Positions 9,099 to 19,268 of a stretch of DNA of 64,000 bases are shown here, one piece after another. Both the position numbers and the translations under genes were made by a program. Origin of the DNA: Algicella marina (GTDB lineage Bacteria; Pseudomonadota; Alphaproteobacteria; Rhodobacterales; Rhodobacteraceae); contig NZ_CP046620.1 in NCBI RefSeq assembly GCF_009931615.1, positions 1,565,501-1,629,500 on the forward strand, given 5' to 3'. Every line of letters starts with the position of its first letter. Within the stretch, counting starts at the first letter, position 1. A model generated the notes under the pieces. That model was not told the DNA's origin. It searched no databases and saw only the letters and a list, made by a program, of their open reading frames with translations.

Positions 9099-10113
9099 GG
9101 TCATCTCCTGGTAGAGGTACATCGGCCCGGATCAGGCCCTCGGCCCGTAGGTCGTGCCAAAGCGCCGGTGGAACTTTCGTGGCATACAGGCGGGCGTTCG
9201 CTGCCACCTCTTCCGGTGCCGCAGCACCGGGAATAACGGCGCGGACAACGGGATGCGCCAGCACAAAATGCAGGGCCGCAGCGATCAGCGTTACGTCATG
9301 CGCCTTGCAGACACGCTCGATGTCGGCGACCCGCGCAAGAATTTCCGGCGGTGCCGGCTCGTAATCGTAACGCGCACCTGAAACCGGCCCGGTGGCAAGT
9401 ATGCCGGAGTTGTAGGGACCGCCGATGATGATGCCGACATCCCGGGCCGCGCAGAGTGGCAGGAACGTCGCCTGCGCCTCCTGCTCCAGCAGTGTGTACC
9501 GCCCGGCCAGCAGGAAACAGTCAAAATCGCCCTCGCCCAGCAAGCGCTCACATATTTCCCATGCGTTGACGCCGGCACCGATGGCACGGATGCTGCCACT
9601 GGTGCGCAGCTCCTCCAGTGCACGGTACCCGCCGCCCCTCAGCAGTGAATTCATATGCGCGTCGCTCACCTCCTGCCCGTGCGTTCCCGGATCGATATCG
9701 TGGATCAGCAGAATTTCCGGAGTTCGCCCCAACCGCGAGACACTGGACTCGAAACTGCGCATGACACCATCGTAGCTGTAGTCGAAGACCACCTTGCGCG
9801 ACGGCACGTCCACGAACATTTCGGGGGTCGCCTCTTCGGGACTGCAGTCTTCCAGCAGCCTTCCGACCTTGGTGGATACCGTCACATCGTCTGGCAATAT
9901 GCGCCCCAGACGGTCCTCCGCGAGACCAAGGCCATAGAAAGGCGCGGTATCGACATAGGTTATGCCGGCATCGAGAGCTGCCCGAACGGTTGCTGCAGCG
10001 CTGTCCTCGCTGAGCGGCGCGTAAAGGTTGCCCAATGGCGCGGTACCAAAGCCCAGAGGCGAGAGCTTCAGACCGGAGCGGAGCGATAGCGCTACCGTCG
10101 CAACTTCGTTCAT
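9088..10113 (-). CDS. Aldo/keto reductase, D-threo-aldose (L-fucose-type) 1-dehydrogenase
   Basis: A 341-residue (beta/alpha)8 oxidoreductase. The catalytic tetrad is visible: Asp and Tyr in YVDTAPFYGLGLAEDRLG, Lys in VSTKVGR and His in ILLIHDID. The opening LSPLGFGTAPLGNLY is typical of the D-threo-aldose 1-dehydrogenase branch, which oxidises L-fucose, D-arabinose and L-galactose at C1 to lactones. AAGGAA precedes ATG 10113, ten bases after the GntR stop. In context it supplies the lactone substrate for the lactonase at 16161. Confidence 0.82.
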   Translation of the reverse strand: MNEVATVALSLRSGLKLSPLGFGTAPLGNLYAPLSEDSAAATVRAALDAGITYVDTAPFYGLGLAEDRLGRILPDDVTVSTKVGRLLEDCSPEEATPEMFVDVPSRKVVFDYSYDGVMRSFESSVSRLGRTPEILLIHDIDPGTHGQEVSDAHMNSLLRGGGYRALEELRTSGSIRAIGAGVNAWEICERLLGEGDFDCFLLAGRYTLLEQEAQATFLPLCAARDVGIIIGGPYNSGILATGPVSGARYDYEPAPPEILARVADIERVCKAHDVTLIAAALHFVLAHPVVRAVIPGAAAPEEVAANARLYATKVPPALWHDLRAEGLIRADVPLPGDDHAA

Positions 10114-10123
10114 GGGCGATTCC

Positions 10124-10855
10124 TTACAAGCTCTGACCGCGCCGGAAGTAATCCGGGTGTCGTTTTTCCAGTGGTTCGATCCGGGAAATCAATTGCCCGA
10201 GGTGGAAACGCATCGCTTGCGCGGCTGCGTCGGGATCGCGGTCACGGATCGCAGCGAGAATTGCATCATGCTCCTCCACCGTTTCGGCCGGCCGATTTGC
10301 CTCGGGCAGCAGCAGCAGCCGCGCACGACGAATGTTGAGGCTCATCTGGCTCAGTGCGGATGCAAGCTTCCGATAGCCGGTGAATCCCAGGATCAGTGTA
10401 TGGAAGGCTTCGTCGGCCTCGAAAAAACCACGGAAATCGCCGTCTTCCACCAGCAGGCATTGCAGCCGGAAATTCCGCGACAGTTGTTCCAGCGCCGCTT
10501 CCTCCCGCTCTTCCGCGACCTTACGCACGGCTGCGGTTTCGATCGCTTCCCGCAGGAAACTTTCCTCCCTCAGATCGACGAGCGAGAGGCGACGGACGCG
10601 GGTGGCGGATTGCGGAATGACATCGAGCAACCCTTCTGTTGCCAGCCGGGTTATCGCATCGGAGACAGGTGAGCGCGACACGCCGAGACGATCGCACAAG
10701 GTTCCCTTCCGCAATACCCTGCCGGGCGGAAATGTCAGATCAAGGATCGCTGAGCGCAACAGCAGATAGACCCGCTGCGAAAGCGGGCCTGACATCTCAT
10801 CAAGAGCTGGAAGTCCTTCCAACTCGTCGTGTTCATCGGCAATGATCTCTGTCAT
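10124..10855 (-). CDS. GntR-family transcriptional regulator, FCD domain
   Basis: A 243-residue regulator. Residues 20-90 hold a winged helix-turn-helix (KGTLCDRLGVSRSPVSDAIT) and the rest is an all-helical FCD ligand-binding domain with metal-binding candidates (DEAFH, EHDAI, HLGQL). The frame stays open far upstream, but GGCGGA precedes ATG 10855 and the extension runs antisense to the dehydratase gene, so I reject it. It heads the minus operon, and the perfect palindrome at 10903 lies between it and the divergent operon. It is likely an autoregulated repressor induced by a sugar-acid intermediate. Confidence 0.87.
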   Translation of the reverse strand: MTEIIADEHDELEGLPALDEMSGPLSQRVYLLLRSAILDLTFPPGRVLRKGTLCDRLGVSRSPVSDAITRLATEGLLDVIPQSATRVRRLSLVDLREESFLREAIETAAVRKVAEEREEAALEQLSRNFRLQCLLVEDGDFRGFFEADEAFHTLILGFTGYRKLASALSQMSLNIRRARLLLLPEANRPAETVEEHDAILAAIRDRDPDAAAQAMRFHLGQLISRIEPLEKRHPDYFRRGQSL

Positions 10856-10902
10856 TTTTTCCGCCCCAGACTGGTTGCCGAGACTACCGTGCGATAGGCT
10901 AT

Positions 10903-10926
10903 TGTCAACTAACATGTTAGTTGACA
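10903..10926. promoter_or_regulatory. Perfect 24-bp palindromic operator
   Basis: The half-site TGTCAACTAACA is followed directly by its exact reverse complement, giving a 24-bp perfect palindrome with a TAACATGTTA core. It sits 48 bases upstream of the GntR-regulator ATG and 68 bases upstream of the UxaA-family gene, in the shared divergent promoter region. FCD-type GntR proteins bind short palindromes as dimers, so this is very likely the regulator's operator for both operons. Confidence 0.78.
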
Positions 10927-10993
10927 GGTACACCCAAAGCTTTCTACGGTTCTTCAAAACAGGTGCTCGAATCGACACCGGCGGAGGAAAGAA

Positions 10994-12517
10994 ATGACAA
11001 AGGTCGCGGACGCGATCCGGCTGCACCCAGCGGACAACATCATCGTGGCACTTGCCGATCTGGAAGCGGGCGCAAGCGTACCCGGACTCGAGGTGCCGTT
11101 GGTCCAGTCGATCGTGCGCGGCCACAAGATCGCTTCCACGGATATCGCAAAAGGCGAGAACGTCCGGCGCTACGGCCAGATCATTGGCCAGGCGACGAAG
11201 AATATTGCCGCCGGTGAACATGTGCATGTGCAGAATCTCGGCATGGGCGCGCACGAGCAGGATTACGCATTCGGAGCAGAAGCACGGGCGCTGCCGGTAG
11301 CCGATGCTACGCTTACCTTTGATGGCTACCATCGTGCCGACGGTCGCGTCGGCACCCGCAACTATATCGGCATCCTCACTTCGGTGAACTGTTCCGGTTC
11401 CGTCGCCAAGTTCATTGCGGAAGCTGCAACGAAGAACGGCCTGCTCGACGCTTTTCCCAACGTCGACGGTATCGTGCCGATCACCCACGGAACGGGCTGC
11501 GGCATGTCCGGCAAGGACGAAGGCTACGCAACGCTGTTTCGCACATTGGCGGGCTATGCCGGGCATCCGAACTTCGGCGGCATTCTCCTGATCGGCCTTG
11601 GCTGCGAAGTGATGCAGATTTCCGCCCTCGTTGACGGCCGCCCGATCCGGGCAGACGGCGCACTGCGTTACATGACCATCCAGACGGAAGGCGGCACCCG
11701 CGCCACAATCGCCAAGGGGCTGGAGGAATTGCGTGGCATCGCCGAGATCGCCAATCAGGTGGAACGCACCCCTGCCCCGATCTCGCACATTACCGTCGGT
11801 ATGCAGTGCGGCGGCTCCGATGGCTATTCGGGCATCACAGCCAACCCCGCCCTCGGCGCGGCCTCGGATCTTTTGGTGCGCCACGGCGGCACGACGATCC
11901 TGTCCGAAACCTCTGAGATATATGGGGCCGAACATCTGCTGACACGTCGCGCCGTTTCGGCCGAAGTCGGGCAGAAGCTGATCGACCGCGTCCACTGGTG
12001 GGAAGATTACACGGCCCGCAACGGCGGGGAAATGGACAACAACCCCTCCCCCGGCAACAAGCGCGGCGGGCTGACGACCATACTTGAAAAATCGCTGGGC
12101 GCCGTCGCCAAATCCGGTGCCGCACCGCTGACGGAGGTGTACCTGTTCGGCGAGAAGATCGACAAGCAGGGTTTCGTGTTCATGGACAGCCCGGGCTTCG
12201 ATCCATGCTCCGTCACCGGCCAGATCGCCAGCGGGGCCAACCTGATAGCCTTCACCACCGGGCGAGGCTCCGTTTCAGGCTACATGCCGACGCCAGGTAT
12301 CAAGATCGCCACCAATTCGGAGATGTATGCGCGGCTTGAAGACGACATGGATCTGAACTGCGGCGACATCATCACCGAAGGCATCAGTATCGAAGAAAAG
12401 GGGCGACAACTCTTCGACCTCTTCATACGCGTCGCCAGCGGCGAAAAGACCAAGAGCGAACAGCTCGGCTTCGGCGGCGTCGAGTTTGTTCCCTGGCAAA
12501 TCGGGGCGGTGATGTAG
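10994..12517 (+). CDS. UxaA-family dehydratase (altronate/galactarate dehydratase family; proposed L-fuconate dehydratase)
   Basis: A 507-residue protein with an N-terminal SAF-type domain ([13 protein letters not shown]..., residues 10-95) and the UxaA core with [17 protein letters not shown] near residue 270 and [15 protein letters not shown] near 165. The family removes water from sugar acids such as altronate and galactarate. Here it is the only dehydratase beside FucU, an aldose dehydrogenase and a fuconolactonase-like enzyme, so L-fuconate or a related aldonate is the likely substrate. As I recall, the Campylobacter jejuni fucose locus also uses UxaA-type proteins. GGAGGAAA precedes ATG. 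Confidence 0.8.
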   Translation: MTKVADAIRLHPADNIIVALADLEAGASVPGLEVPLVQSIVRGHKIASTDIAKGENVRRYGQIIGQATKNIAAGEHVHVQNLGMGAHEQDYAFGAEARALPVADATLTFDGYHRADGRVGTRNYIGILTSVNCSGSVAKFIAEAATKNGLLDAFPNVDGIVPITHGTGCGMSGKDEGYATLFRTLAGYAGHPNFGGILLIGLGCEVMQISALVDGRPIRADGALRYMTIQTEGGTRATIAKGLEELRGIAEIANQVERTPAPISHITVGMQCGGSDGYSGITANPALGAASDLLVRHGGTTILSETSEIYGAEHLLTRRAVSAEVGQKLIDRVHWWEDYTARNGGEMDNNPSPGNKRGGLTTILEKSLGAVAKSGAAPLTEVYLFGEKIDKQGFVFMDSPGFDPCSVTGQIASGANLIAFTTGRGSVSGYMPTPGIKIATNSEMYARLEDDMDLNCGDIITEGISIEEKGRQLFDLFIRVASGEKTKSEQLGFGGVEFVPWQIGAVM

Positions 12518-12548
12518 GATCGCCTCGGGTTTGGGAGGGCCCGCACCA

Positions 12549-14075
12549 ATGACGACACTGGTTGAAATGAGCGGAATCGAGAAGCGGTTCCCAGGTGTGC
12601 ATGCCCTGAAGAATGTGCGCTTCGACCTAAAGGCCGGCGAAGTGCATGCGCTTATGGGCGAGAACGGAGCCGGCAAGTCGACGCTGATGAAGATTCTGTC
12701 TGGCGTCTATTCGCGCGATGCCGGTGAGGTGAAGATCGCCGGCGCAAGCCATCCGCCCACGTCTCCGCGCGAAGCGCAGGATTGCGGCATCGGCATCATC
12801 CATCAGGAACTGAGCCTGATGAATGATCTGACGGCAGCCCAGAACGTCTTCATCGGGCGGGAGCCGCGCCGCAGTTTCGGAAGGCTGGACGAACCGGAAC
12901 TGAATAAACGCACGGCGGAAATCTTCGCCGGCATGAACCTGAAGATCGACCCGCGCGCCCATGTCGGCAGCCAAACGATTGCGCGCCAACAATTGATCGA
13001 GATTGCCAAGGCGTTGAGCTACCAGCCACGCGTGCTGATCATGGATGAGCCGACAGCGGCCCTGAACGATGCCGAGATTGCCGAATTGTTCGAGGTGATC
13101 GCCAAACTCAAGGCTGATGGCGTCGGCGTGATCTACATCAGCCACAAGATGGACGAAATAAAGCGCATTGCCGACCGGGTGACCGTCATGCGCGATGGTG
13201 CGTGGATCGACACGCTGGATGCCGCCGACACGCCGCTGTCGCACATAATCGCCCTGATGGTTGGCCGCGAAGTCAGCGAGACACGGCTGGAGGTGCCCGA
13301 CACTTCCACCGCCGAAGTAGCGCTAAAGGTCGAGGGCCTGAGCCGTGGCCGTGACATCCACGATGTCAGTTTCGATCTGCGTCAGGGGGAAATTCTGGGT
13401 TTTGCAGGACTGATGGGCGCCGGTCGCACCGAGGTTGCCCGCATCATCTTTGGCGCTGACCCGCGCGATGCCGGTTCCATCACCGTGCATGGCCGCGAGC
13501 TTGACATCCGTGCGCCACATGATGCGGTGGAGGCCGGCATCGGTTACCTGTCGGAAGATCGCAAGCATTTCGGTCTGGCCCTCAACATGAGCGTCCGCGC
13601 CAACATCGCCATGGCCAGCATGCAGCGCTATTCCTCACGGGCCGGCGTGCTGGACGAGAAGGCAATGAAGGTCACTGCCGACCGCCACATCCGCCAGCTG
13701 GGCATCCGCACGCCCTCCGACACCCAGCCGGTCGGCCTGCTGTCCGGCGGCAACCAGCAGAAGGTTGTGATTGCCAAATGGCTGGAGCGGAACTGCGATA
13801 TCCTGATCTTCGATGAGCCGACACGTGGCATCGACGTCGGAGCCAAGTCGGAAATCTATCGCCTGCTGGAGCAACTGGCGGCAGAGGGCAAGGCAATTAT
13901 CGTCATTTCGTCGGAATTGCCGGAAGTCATGCGTCTGAGTCACCGCATTGCCGTGATGTGCGAGGGCCGCCTCACCGGCATCCTGCCCGGCGGCAGCGAC
14001 ACGACGCAAGAACAGATAATGGAACTCGCGACACGGCGGGAACCGGTCATGCAGCCGGAGGGAGGACCACAATGA
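12549..14075 (+). CDS. Sugar ABC transporter ATP-binding protein, RbsA/MglA-like (double ATPase)
   Basis: A 508-residue fusion of two ABC ATPase domains. The first has Walker [11 protein letters not shown] near residue 37 and Walker [11 protein letters not shown]. The second has the altered P-loop [10 protein letters not shown] and signature LSGGNQQK, as usual for ribose/galactose-type carbohydrate uptake transporters. GGGAGGG nine bases ahead fixes ATG 12549. Its stop overlaps the permease start (ATGA). It follows the dehydratase by 31 bases, so import and catabolism are co-expressed. Confidence 0.9.
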   Translation: MTTLVEMSGIEKRFPGVHALKNVRFDLKAGEVHALMGENGAGKSTLMKILSGVYSRDAGEVKIAGASHPPTSPREAQDCGIGIIHQELSLMNDLTAAQNVFIGREPRRSFGRLDEPELNKRTAEIFAGMNLKIDPRAHVGSQTIARQQLIEIAKALSYQPRVLIMDEPTAALNDAEIAELFEVIAKLKADGVGVIYISHKMDEIKRIADRVTVMRDGAWIDTLDAADTPLSHIIALMVGREVSETRLEVPDTSTAEVALKVEGLSRGRDIHDVSFDLRQGEILGFAGLMGAGRTEVARIIFGADPRDAGSITVHGRELDIRAPHDAVEAGIGYLSEDRKHFGLALNMSVRANIAMASMQRYSSRAGVLDEKAMKVTADRHIRQLGIRTPSDTQPVGLLSGGNQQKVVIAKWLERNCDILIFDEPTRGIDVGAKSEIYRLLEQLAAEGKAIIVISSELPEVMRLSHRIAVMCEGRLTGILPGGSDTTQEQIMELATRREPVMQPEGGPQ

Positions 14076-15079
14076 CATCGACATCTACCGAGGCGCCACC
14101 GCAGGGAATGTTTCGGCGTCTGGCCGGCGGCGCGCCGCAGCGGTTGCTGGCCTTCGCCTCGTTGATCGTACTGCTGATCGGTTTCTCGCTGGCCTCGCCG
14201 AACTTCATGCAGATGACCAACATGATCGCCATTCTGCAGGCGGCCAGTGTCAACGGTGTGCTGGCGGTGGCGGTGACGCTGGTGATCATAACCGGCGGCA
14301 TCGACCTGTCGGTCGGCACGATGATGACCTTCTGCGCTGTCATCTCGGGCGTCGTCCTAACCTATGCCGGAATGCCCCTGCCACTCGGCATCGTCGCCGC
14401 AATCGGTGCCGGAGCGCTTTGCGGCCTCTGTTCGGGCACCTTCGTCGCCAAGATGAAAATTCCACCTTTCATCGCCACCTTAGGCATGATGCTGATCCTC
14501 AAGGGACTCAGCCTCGTAATTTCCGGAACACGCCCGATCTATTTCAATGATACACCCGGCTACACACTGATCTCCCGCGGGTCGCTGATCGGCGAGATAT
14601 TTCCCTTTGCTCCCATCCCGAACGGCGTGCTGATCCTGTTCGTCGTCGCCGCCTTCGTGTCCTACATCCTCAACCGCACGGTTCTCGGCCGGTACACTTT
14701 CGCTCTGGGCTCGAACGAGGAGGCAGTACGTCTTTCCGGTGTCAATACCGATCGCTGGAAGATGGCGATCTATGCACTGGCCGGCGGCATCGTCGGCATC
14801 GCCGGATTGCTGATCTCGTCACGTCTCAATTCAGCACAACCAGCGCTTGGCCTCGGCTACGAGCTGGAGGCCATCGCCGCCGTTGTCATCGGCGGCACCT
14901 CGCTCTCCGGCGGCCGCGGCACCATTCTCGGTTCGCTCATCGGTGCACTGATCATGGCGGTGCTCATCAACGGCCTGCGTGTCATGTCCGTGGCGCAGGA
15001 ATGGCAGACAGTCGTGACCGGTGCGATCATCATTCTCGCCGTCTACTTCGACATGCTGCGCAAACGGAAGGCCGCCTGA
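14072..15079 (+). CDS. Sugar ABC transporter permease, RbsC-like
   Basis: A 335-residue inner-membrane protein of the branched-chain/ribose permease family with 8-10 hydrophobic segments. Characteristic stretches are [20 protein letters not shown] and [20 protein letters not shown]. The frame extends upstream into rbsA-like sequence, but ATG 14072 makes the usual four-base overlap with the preceding stop and has GGAGGA upstream. It forms the channel of the fucose-type importer. Confidence 0.9.
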   Translation: MTSTSTEAPPQGMFRRLAGGAPQRLLAFASLIVLLIGFSLASPNFMQMTNMIAILQAASVNGVLAVAVTLVIITGGIDLSVGTMMTFCAVISGVVLTYAGMPLPLGIVAAIGAGALCGLCSGTFVAKMKIPPFIATLGMMLILKGLSLVISGTRPIYFNDTPGYTLISRGSLIGEIFPFAPIPNGVLILFVVAAFVSYILNRTVLGRYTFALGSNEEAVRLSGVNTDRWKMAIYALAGGIVGIAGLLISSRLNSAQPALGLGYELEAIAAVVIGGTSLSGGRGTILGSLIGALIMAVLINGLRVMSVAQEWQTVVTGAIIILAVYFDMLRKRKAA

Positions 15080-15145
15080 GGCCCGCCGCAAACGATTGCC
15101 GGGACAATGAAGCCCGTCATGAATAACAACAGAGGAGGAAATCAC

Positions 15146-16093
15146 ATGTTGTCACGTCGTAACCTGTTCGTCGCCCTTGCGGCCACCAGCCTGCTTGCCG
15201 GGCCGCTTCCGGCCTTCGCACAGGATGAAATCTACATCCCGCTTGTCTCCAAGGGCTTCCAGCACCAGTTCTGGCAGGCCGTGCAGGCCGGCGCCGAGAA
15301 AGCCGCCGACGAGGAAGGCGTGCGCATAACCTTCGAAGGGCCAGACAACGAGACAATGGTTGACCGGCAAATCGACATGCTGTCTGCAGCACTGGCCAAC
15401 AACCCGAAAGCCATCGGCTTCGCGGCGCTCGACAGCCAGGCCGCGATTCCGTTTTTGCGCCAGGCACAGGAAGCCGGCATCCCGGTCGTCGCCTTTGACT
15501 CCGGCGTCGACAGCGACATTCCCGTGACCACCGCGACCACAGACAACCTGGCCGCGGCTGCACTGGCCGCCGACAAGATGGCGGAACTGATCGGTGGCGC
15601 GGGCAAGGTGGCAGTCGTAGCCCATGACCAGACATCTCGTACCGGCATTGATCGCCGGGACGGCTTCCTCAAACGGATCGAAAGCGAGTATCCCGACATC
15701 GAGGTCGTGTCCGTCCAGTACGGCCAGGGTGACCACCTGCAATCCACAGAGGTCGCCAAGGCTATCCTCGTCGCCAACCCGGACCTCAAGGGCATGTTCG
15801 GCACAAACGAGGGTTCCGCCATCGGTGTCGTCAACGCCGTGCAGGAACTTGGCACCGAAGGTCTGGTCGTCATCGGTTACGACAGCGGCAAGGCCCAGAA
15901 GGACGCGATCATGAATGGTGTCATGGCCGGCGCCATCACCCAGAACCCGGTGGGCATCGGTTATGAAACCGTCAAGGCAGCGATCAAGGCGATCAATGGC
16001 GAGGATCTGCCGGACGTAATCGACACCGGCTTCTACTGGTACGACAAATCCAACATCGACGCGCCGGAGATCCAGGCCGTCCTCTACGATTGA
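15146..16093 (+). CDS. Sugar ABC transporter substrate-binding protein, RbsB-like
   Basis: A 315-residue periplasmic protein with a signal peptide (MLSRRNLFVALAATSLLAG..., cleavage near AFAQ). The mature part is a type I periplasmic-binding protein (Peripla_BP_4): YIPLVSKGFQHQFWQAVQAG at the N-terminus and the repeated IGYDSGKAQKDAIMNGVMAG region. GAGGAGGAAA precedes ATG 15146. A perfect hairpin follows the gene. The likely ligand is L-fucose or a stereochemically related sugar, inferred from the enzymes of the operon. Confidence 0.87.
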   Translation: MLSRRNLFVALAATSLLAGPLPAFAQDEIYIPLVSKGFQHQFWQAVQAGAEKAADEEGVRITFEGPDNETMVDRQIDMLSAALANNPKAIGFAALDSQAAIPFLRQAQEAGIPVVAFDSGVDSDIPVTTATTDNLAAAALAADKMAELIGGAGKVAVVAHDQTSRTGIDRRDGFLKRIESEYPDIEVVSVQYGQGDHLQSTEVAKAILVANPDLKGMFGTNEGSAIGVVNAVQELGTEGLVVIGYDSGKAQKDAIMNGVMAGAITQNPVGIGYETVKAAIKAINGEDLPDVIDTGFYWYDKSNIDAPEIQAVLYD

Positions 16094-16100
16094 TACTGCT

Positions 16101-16127
16101 CGGGCGGGAGGCATTGTCTCCCGCCCG
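16101..16127 (+). terminator. Perfect 10-bp hairpin after binding-protein gene
   Basis: CGGGCGGGAG pairs perfectly with CTCCCGCCCG around the loop GCATTGT, beginning eight bases after the binding-protein stop. Only a short TTC-rich tail follows, so it may be a partial terminator or mRNA stabiliser, with read-through into the lactonase gene 34 bases downstream. Confidence 0.6.
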
Positions 16128-16160
16128 TTCCCTTCACTTATTCCGGCAGGCCCCCACACC

Positions 16161-16982
16161 ATGCGGATCGACGCCCATCAGCATTTCTGGCAACCGGCGC
16201 GCGGCGACTATGGCTGGCTGACGCCCGAGCTGGCGCCACTTTATCGCGATTTCGGCCCCGAGGACCTTGCGCCCCTGATGGCTGGGTCCGGGATCGACGG
16301 CACCATTCTTGTTCAAGCCGCGCCAACAACCGCCGAGACGGAATACATGCTGGACCTCGCCCGCCAGACACCCTTCGTCAAAGGCGTGGTTGGCTGGGTG
16401 AATTTCGAAGCGGCAGATGTCGCGGAAACCATTGCCCGGCTCGCCGCCGATCCGCTGATCGTCGGGTTGCGGCCGATGATCCAGGACATCGCCGACGATG
16501 ACTGGATGCTGCGCCCCGACCTCACCCCCGCCTATCGGGCGATGATCGACCACGATCTGACCTTCGATGCCCTCGTGCTGCCCCGGCACCTGACCCGGCT
16601 GTCGCGGTTGCTGGCCCGTCACCCCGACCTACGCACCGTCATCGACCACGGTGCAAAGCCGGAGATCGCCACCGGTGAGATCGTCGACTGGGCCGCTGAT
16701 ATGGCCGCGTTGGCTGCCAAAACATCAGCCTTCTGCAAGCTTTCCGGCCTCGCGACCGAGGCTGGTGATGGCTGGCAACCACAAGCGTTGCGTCCCTACG
16801 TCGAAACCCTGCTGGATCTGTTCGGCCCCGACCGCCTGATCTGGGGCAGTGATTGGCCGGTGGCGACACTCGCAGTGGGCTATGGCGCCTGGCATGACCT
16901 CGCCGAGGAGATGATTGGCGGCACACCGGAACAGGCGGCGGCGATCTTCGGGGGCAATGCCATCCGGGCCTATCGCCTTTAG
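16161..16982 (+). CDS. Amidohydrolase-family lactonase (L-fuconolactonase/L-rhamnonolactonase-like)
   Basis: A 273-residue TIM-barrel hydrolase (Amidohydro_2). The start MRIDAHQHFWQPARGDYGWL is the hallmark of sugar lactonases of the L-fuconolactonase group; His6 and His8 are candidate metal ligands, with further motifs VIDHGAKP and LIWGSDWPV. It should open the lactone made by the aldose dehydrogenase encoded at 9088, yielding the aldonate for the UxaA-family dehydratase. The Shine-Dalgarno is weak (GGCAGG). It is the last gene of the plus-strand operon. Confidence 0.84.
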   Translation: MRIDAHQHFWQPARGDYGWLTPELAPLYRDFGPEDLAPLMAGSGIDGTILVQAAPTTAETEYMLDLARQTPFVKGVVGWVNFEAADVAETIARLAADPLIVGLRPMIQDIADDDWMLRPDLTPAYRAMIDHDLTFDALVLPRHLTRLSRLLARHPDLRTVIDHGAKPEIATGEIVDWAADMAALAAKTSAFCKLSGLATEAGDGWQPQALRPYVETLLDLFGPDRLIWGSDWPVATLAVGYGAWHDLAEEMIGGTPEQAAAIFGGNAIRAYRL

Positions 16983-17041
16983 AAAGCTGTGACGGACCGA
17001 TTGGCCATCGCCGCTCGGTCCGCTCAAGTGATCAAGACATT

Positions 17042-19177
17042 TCAGAAACGCGACGTCAGCGACAGGCTGAATTCCCGTCCCGAGCCGTAGGAACAGACGA
17101 ATTCCGTTTCGCAGCCGGTCACGTAGCGCTCATCTGCCACGTTAGTCACTGAAAGGTTGCCCTCCCAGCCGTTGGCGAACTCGTAACTCGCGAACATGTC
17201 GACGATGGTCGAACTGTCCACTTTCAGCGTATTGCTTGCCGTGGCGAAGCTTTCTCCGAGATGGCGCACCCCCGCCCCCAGCGTCAGGCCGTCGAGGCGG
17301 CCGCCGAAGTCATACGCGGCATAAAGTGAAAGGTCGGTCTCCGGTATCAGTGTCGGAGTAGTGCCAATCAGGGTGGGGTCACTGTCCTCGGTCACCTCTG
17401 CGTCGAGGAAGGTCGCCGCAGCCCCGACCTGCAAACCGTTTCCGAAAGCGTACTTGCCTTCGATCTCCACCCCGCGCGATCGCACCTCGCCCAACTGGTC
17501 ATAGGACGGGAACACGCCGGTGACGACATTTTCGCGATGGATTTCGAACGCCGCCGCCGCCAGGCTGAAGTTGCCGCCCTCGGGCGCCCATTTGAAACCT
17601 ACCTCGATCTGATCGCCCTGCTCCGGCTCCGTCACACCGTTGGCGGGGGAGGCGATGATCGGATCAAAGAAGCTGGAGTATGCGACATAGGGTGTGAAAC
17701 CATTGGCCAGTTCATAGGCCAGCGCCACACGATAAGATGTCTCGCTGTCATGACGCGAGAAGCCGGCGGCCCCATCCTGCTCTGTATCCACGAAATCATG
17801 CCGCAGATTGAACGTCCCGAGCCAACCGCCGTAGCGCATCTGATTCTGGAAGTAGAGGCCCACTTGCTGCTGCGTCGTCACCGCGTCCTGATAGGGCGCG
17901 CCCAGCACCGGTGTTCCCGGAGGTGTGGGATCGACGACGGAGTTCGAGCCAAAGCCTACTGCCTGTGTCTCGTCGAGCCAGTAGTAGCGGGCGTCGAGAC
18001 CGAAGAGCAGGTCGTGGCTGACGGGTCCGGTCTCCACCGTTCCATAATAGCGGATATCGGTCTGGGCCGTGCGCGCCAGCGTATCATGTTCGAACGCCAG
18101 CATCGCCAGCGTGCCGTCGGCATCGGTCGGCGTCGGGGAATACCCGGCATAGCCGAACGGATACCAGTAGCTTTCCTCGACACTGGCGATCCCGACCCGG
18201 CCAATGCCTGTCAGGGTGAAACCGTTCTCGAAACCATGCTCGACAATGGCCGTGAATGACGCCTGTTCCCGAGCGTAGCTATCCCAGTCAGGATCGGAGA
18301 AGTTGGCATCGGGATCGATGAAACCAAACTCCTCGGTCGGCACCACCGTGCCCTCGTAAGGCAGAAATGTGCTGCCGTTGTGCTGTTCGTCGGCGACATG
18401 GATGTTGGCAAGCAGAGTGATTTCGGTGCCGCCATCCGTCTCCAGCCGGAAAGATGGTGCGAGCGTGCCGCGCAAGCCGCTGTTGAAATCGTCATACTTG
18501 TCGCCACCCTCGATACGCCCCACCACTCGGTAAGAGCGTCCGCCCGCAAGATCGTCACCTACGTCAAACTCCGCCCATCCACCGATGGCGTCGCTTACCC
18601 CGAGCGTGAACTCACGGATTCGGCCGCCGGGGCGCTTGGACACATAGTTGACGATACCGCCGGGATTGGAGCCGCCATAGAGCGCCGAAGACGGGCCGCG
18701 CAACACTTCGATCCGCTCCAGCGTGAACGGGTCGATGTAGAAGGAACCGAAGGCGAATGCGAGGTTCTGGGCATTGTCGAGATACACACCCGTCTGGTCG
18801 GCCTGAAATCCGCGTACGCGCAGCCAGTCATAATCGTTGTCATCACCGTAGACATCGGCGGTGACACCGGCGGTGTAGCGCAGCGCCTCGCTGACACGGT
18901 TGGCATCGAAACGGTCAATGTCCTCCCGTCCGAGAACGGAGACGGATTGCGGGATCTCGCTGATCTGCAAGGGGATCTTGGAGCCGGTTACGGTCGGTGG
19001 ATTGTTGTCATCCCCCACCGGGCCGGTCGCGTCCTCCTGATTTCGCAGGACAAACGTTCCGAGGTCCACGAACTGATCCCCCTCTTGGGCCAGCGCTGCC
19101 GTGGAAGCCGAAAGCAGCAGAAGCGGGCCAACGGAAAAGTTCAGAATTGCCCGGCGGGCAGGACTTACGCGCATCAT
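17042..19177 (-). CDS. TonB-dependent siderophore receptor
   Basis: A 711-residue outer-membrane receptor. A signal peptide (residues 1-34, ending ALAQ) precedes a plug domain with IPQSVSVLGREDIDRF and YGGSNPGGIVNYVSKRP, characteristic of the siderophore class. The beta-barrel ends in the aromatic C-terminus SLSLTSRF. The frame extends to 19489 without a signal peptide at that end; I chose ATG 19177 because it yields a clean one. It lies downstream of an AraC-type regulator on the same strand, a common siderophore receptor/regulator pairing. The exact siderophore is unknown. Confidence 0.88.
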   Translation of the reverse strand: MMRVSPARRAILNFSVGPLLLLSASTAALAQEGDQFVDLGTFVLRNQEDATGPVGDDNNPPTVTGSKIPLQISEIPQSVSVLGREDIDRFDANRVSEALRYTAGVTADVYGDDNDYDWLRVRGFQADQTGVYLDNAQNLAFAFGSFYIDPFTLERIEVLRGPSSALYGGSNPGGIVNYVSKRPGGRIREFTLGVSDAIGGWAEFDVGDDLAGGRSYRVVGRIEGGDKYDDFNSGLRGTLAPSFRLETDGGTEITLLANIHVADEQHNGSTFLPYEGTVVPTEEFGFIDPDANFSDPDWDSYAREQASFTAIVEHGFENGFTLTGIGRVGIASVEESYWYPFGYAGYSPTPTDADGTLAMLAFEHDTLARTAQTDIRYYGTVETGPVSHDLLFGLDARYYWLDETQAVGFGSNSVVDPTPPGTPVLGAPYQDAVTTQQQVGLYFQNQMRYGGWLGTFNLRHDFVDTEQDGAAGFSRHDSETSYRVALAYELANGFTPYVAYSSFFDPIIASPANGVTEPEQGDQIEVGFKWAPEGGNFSLAAAAFEIHRENVVTGVFPSYDQLGEVRSRGVEIEGKYAFGNGLQVGAAATFLDAEVTEDSDPTLIGTTPTLIPETDLSLYAAYDFGGRLDGLTLGAGVRHLGESFATASNTLKVDSSTIVDMFASYEFANGWEGNLSVTNVADERYVTGCETEFVCSYGSGREFSLSLTSRF

Positions 19178-19268
19178 GGGTCTCCAGATCGATGAGGCCG
19201 GAGCAGCGAGCCCGGCTAACAGGTACAAGGTGCGACACCGGGGGAGGCGCCGAACCGAAACTGAAAAT

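Noticed and set aside
10856-11995. N-terminal extension of the GntR regulator
   Set aside because: The added part is antisense to the UxaA-family gene, crosses the palindromic operator and lacks domain character; ATG 10855 has a good ribosome-binding site.
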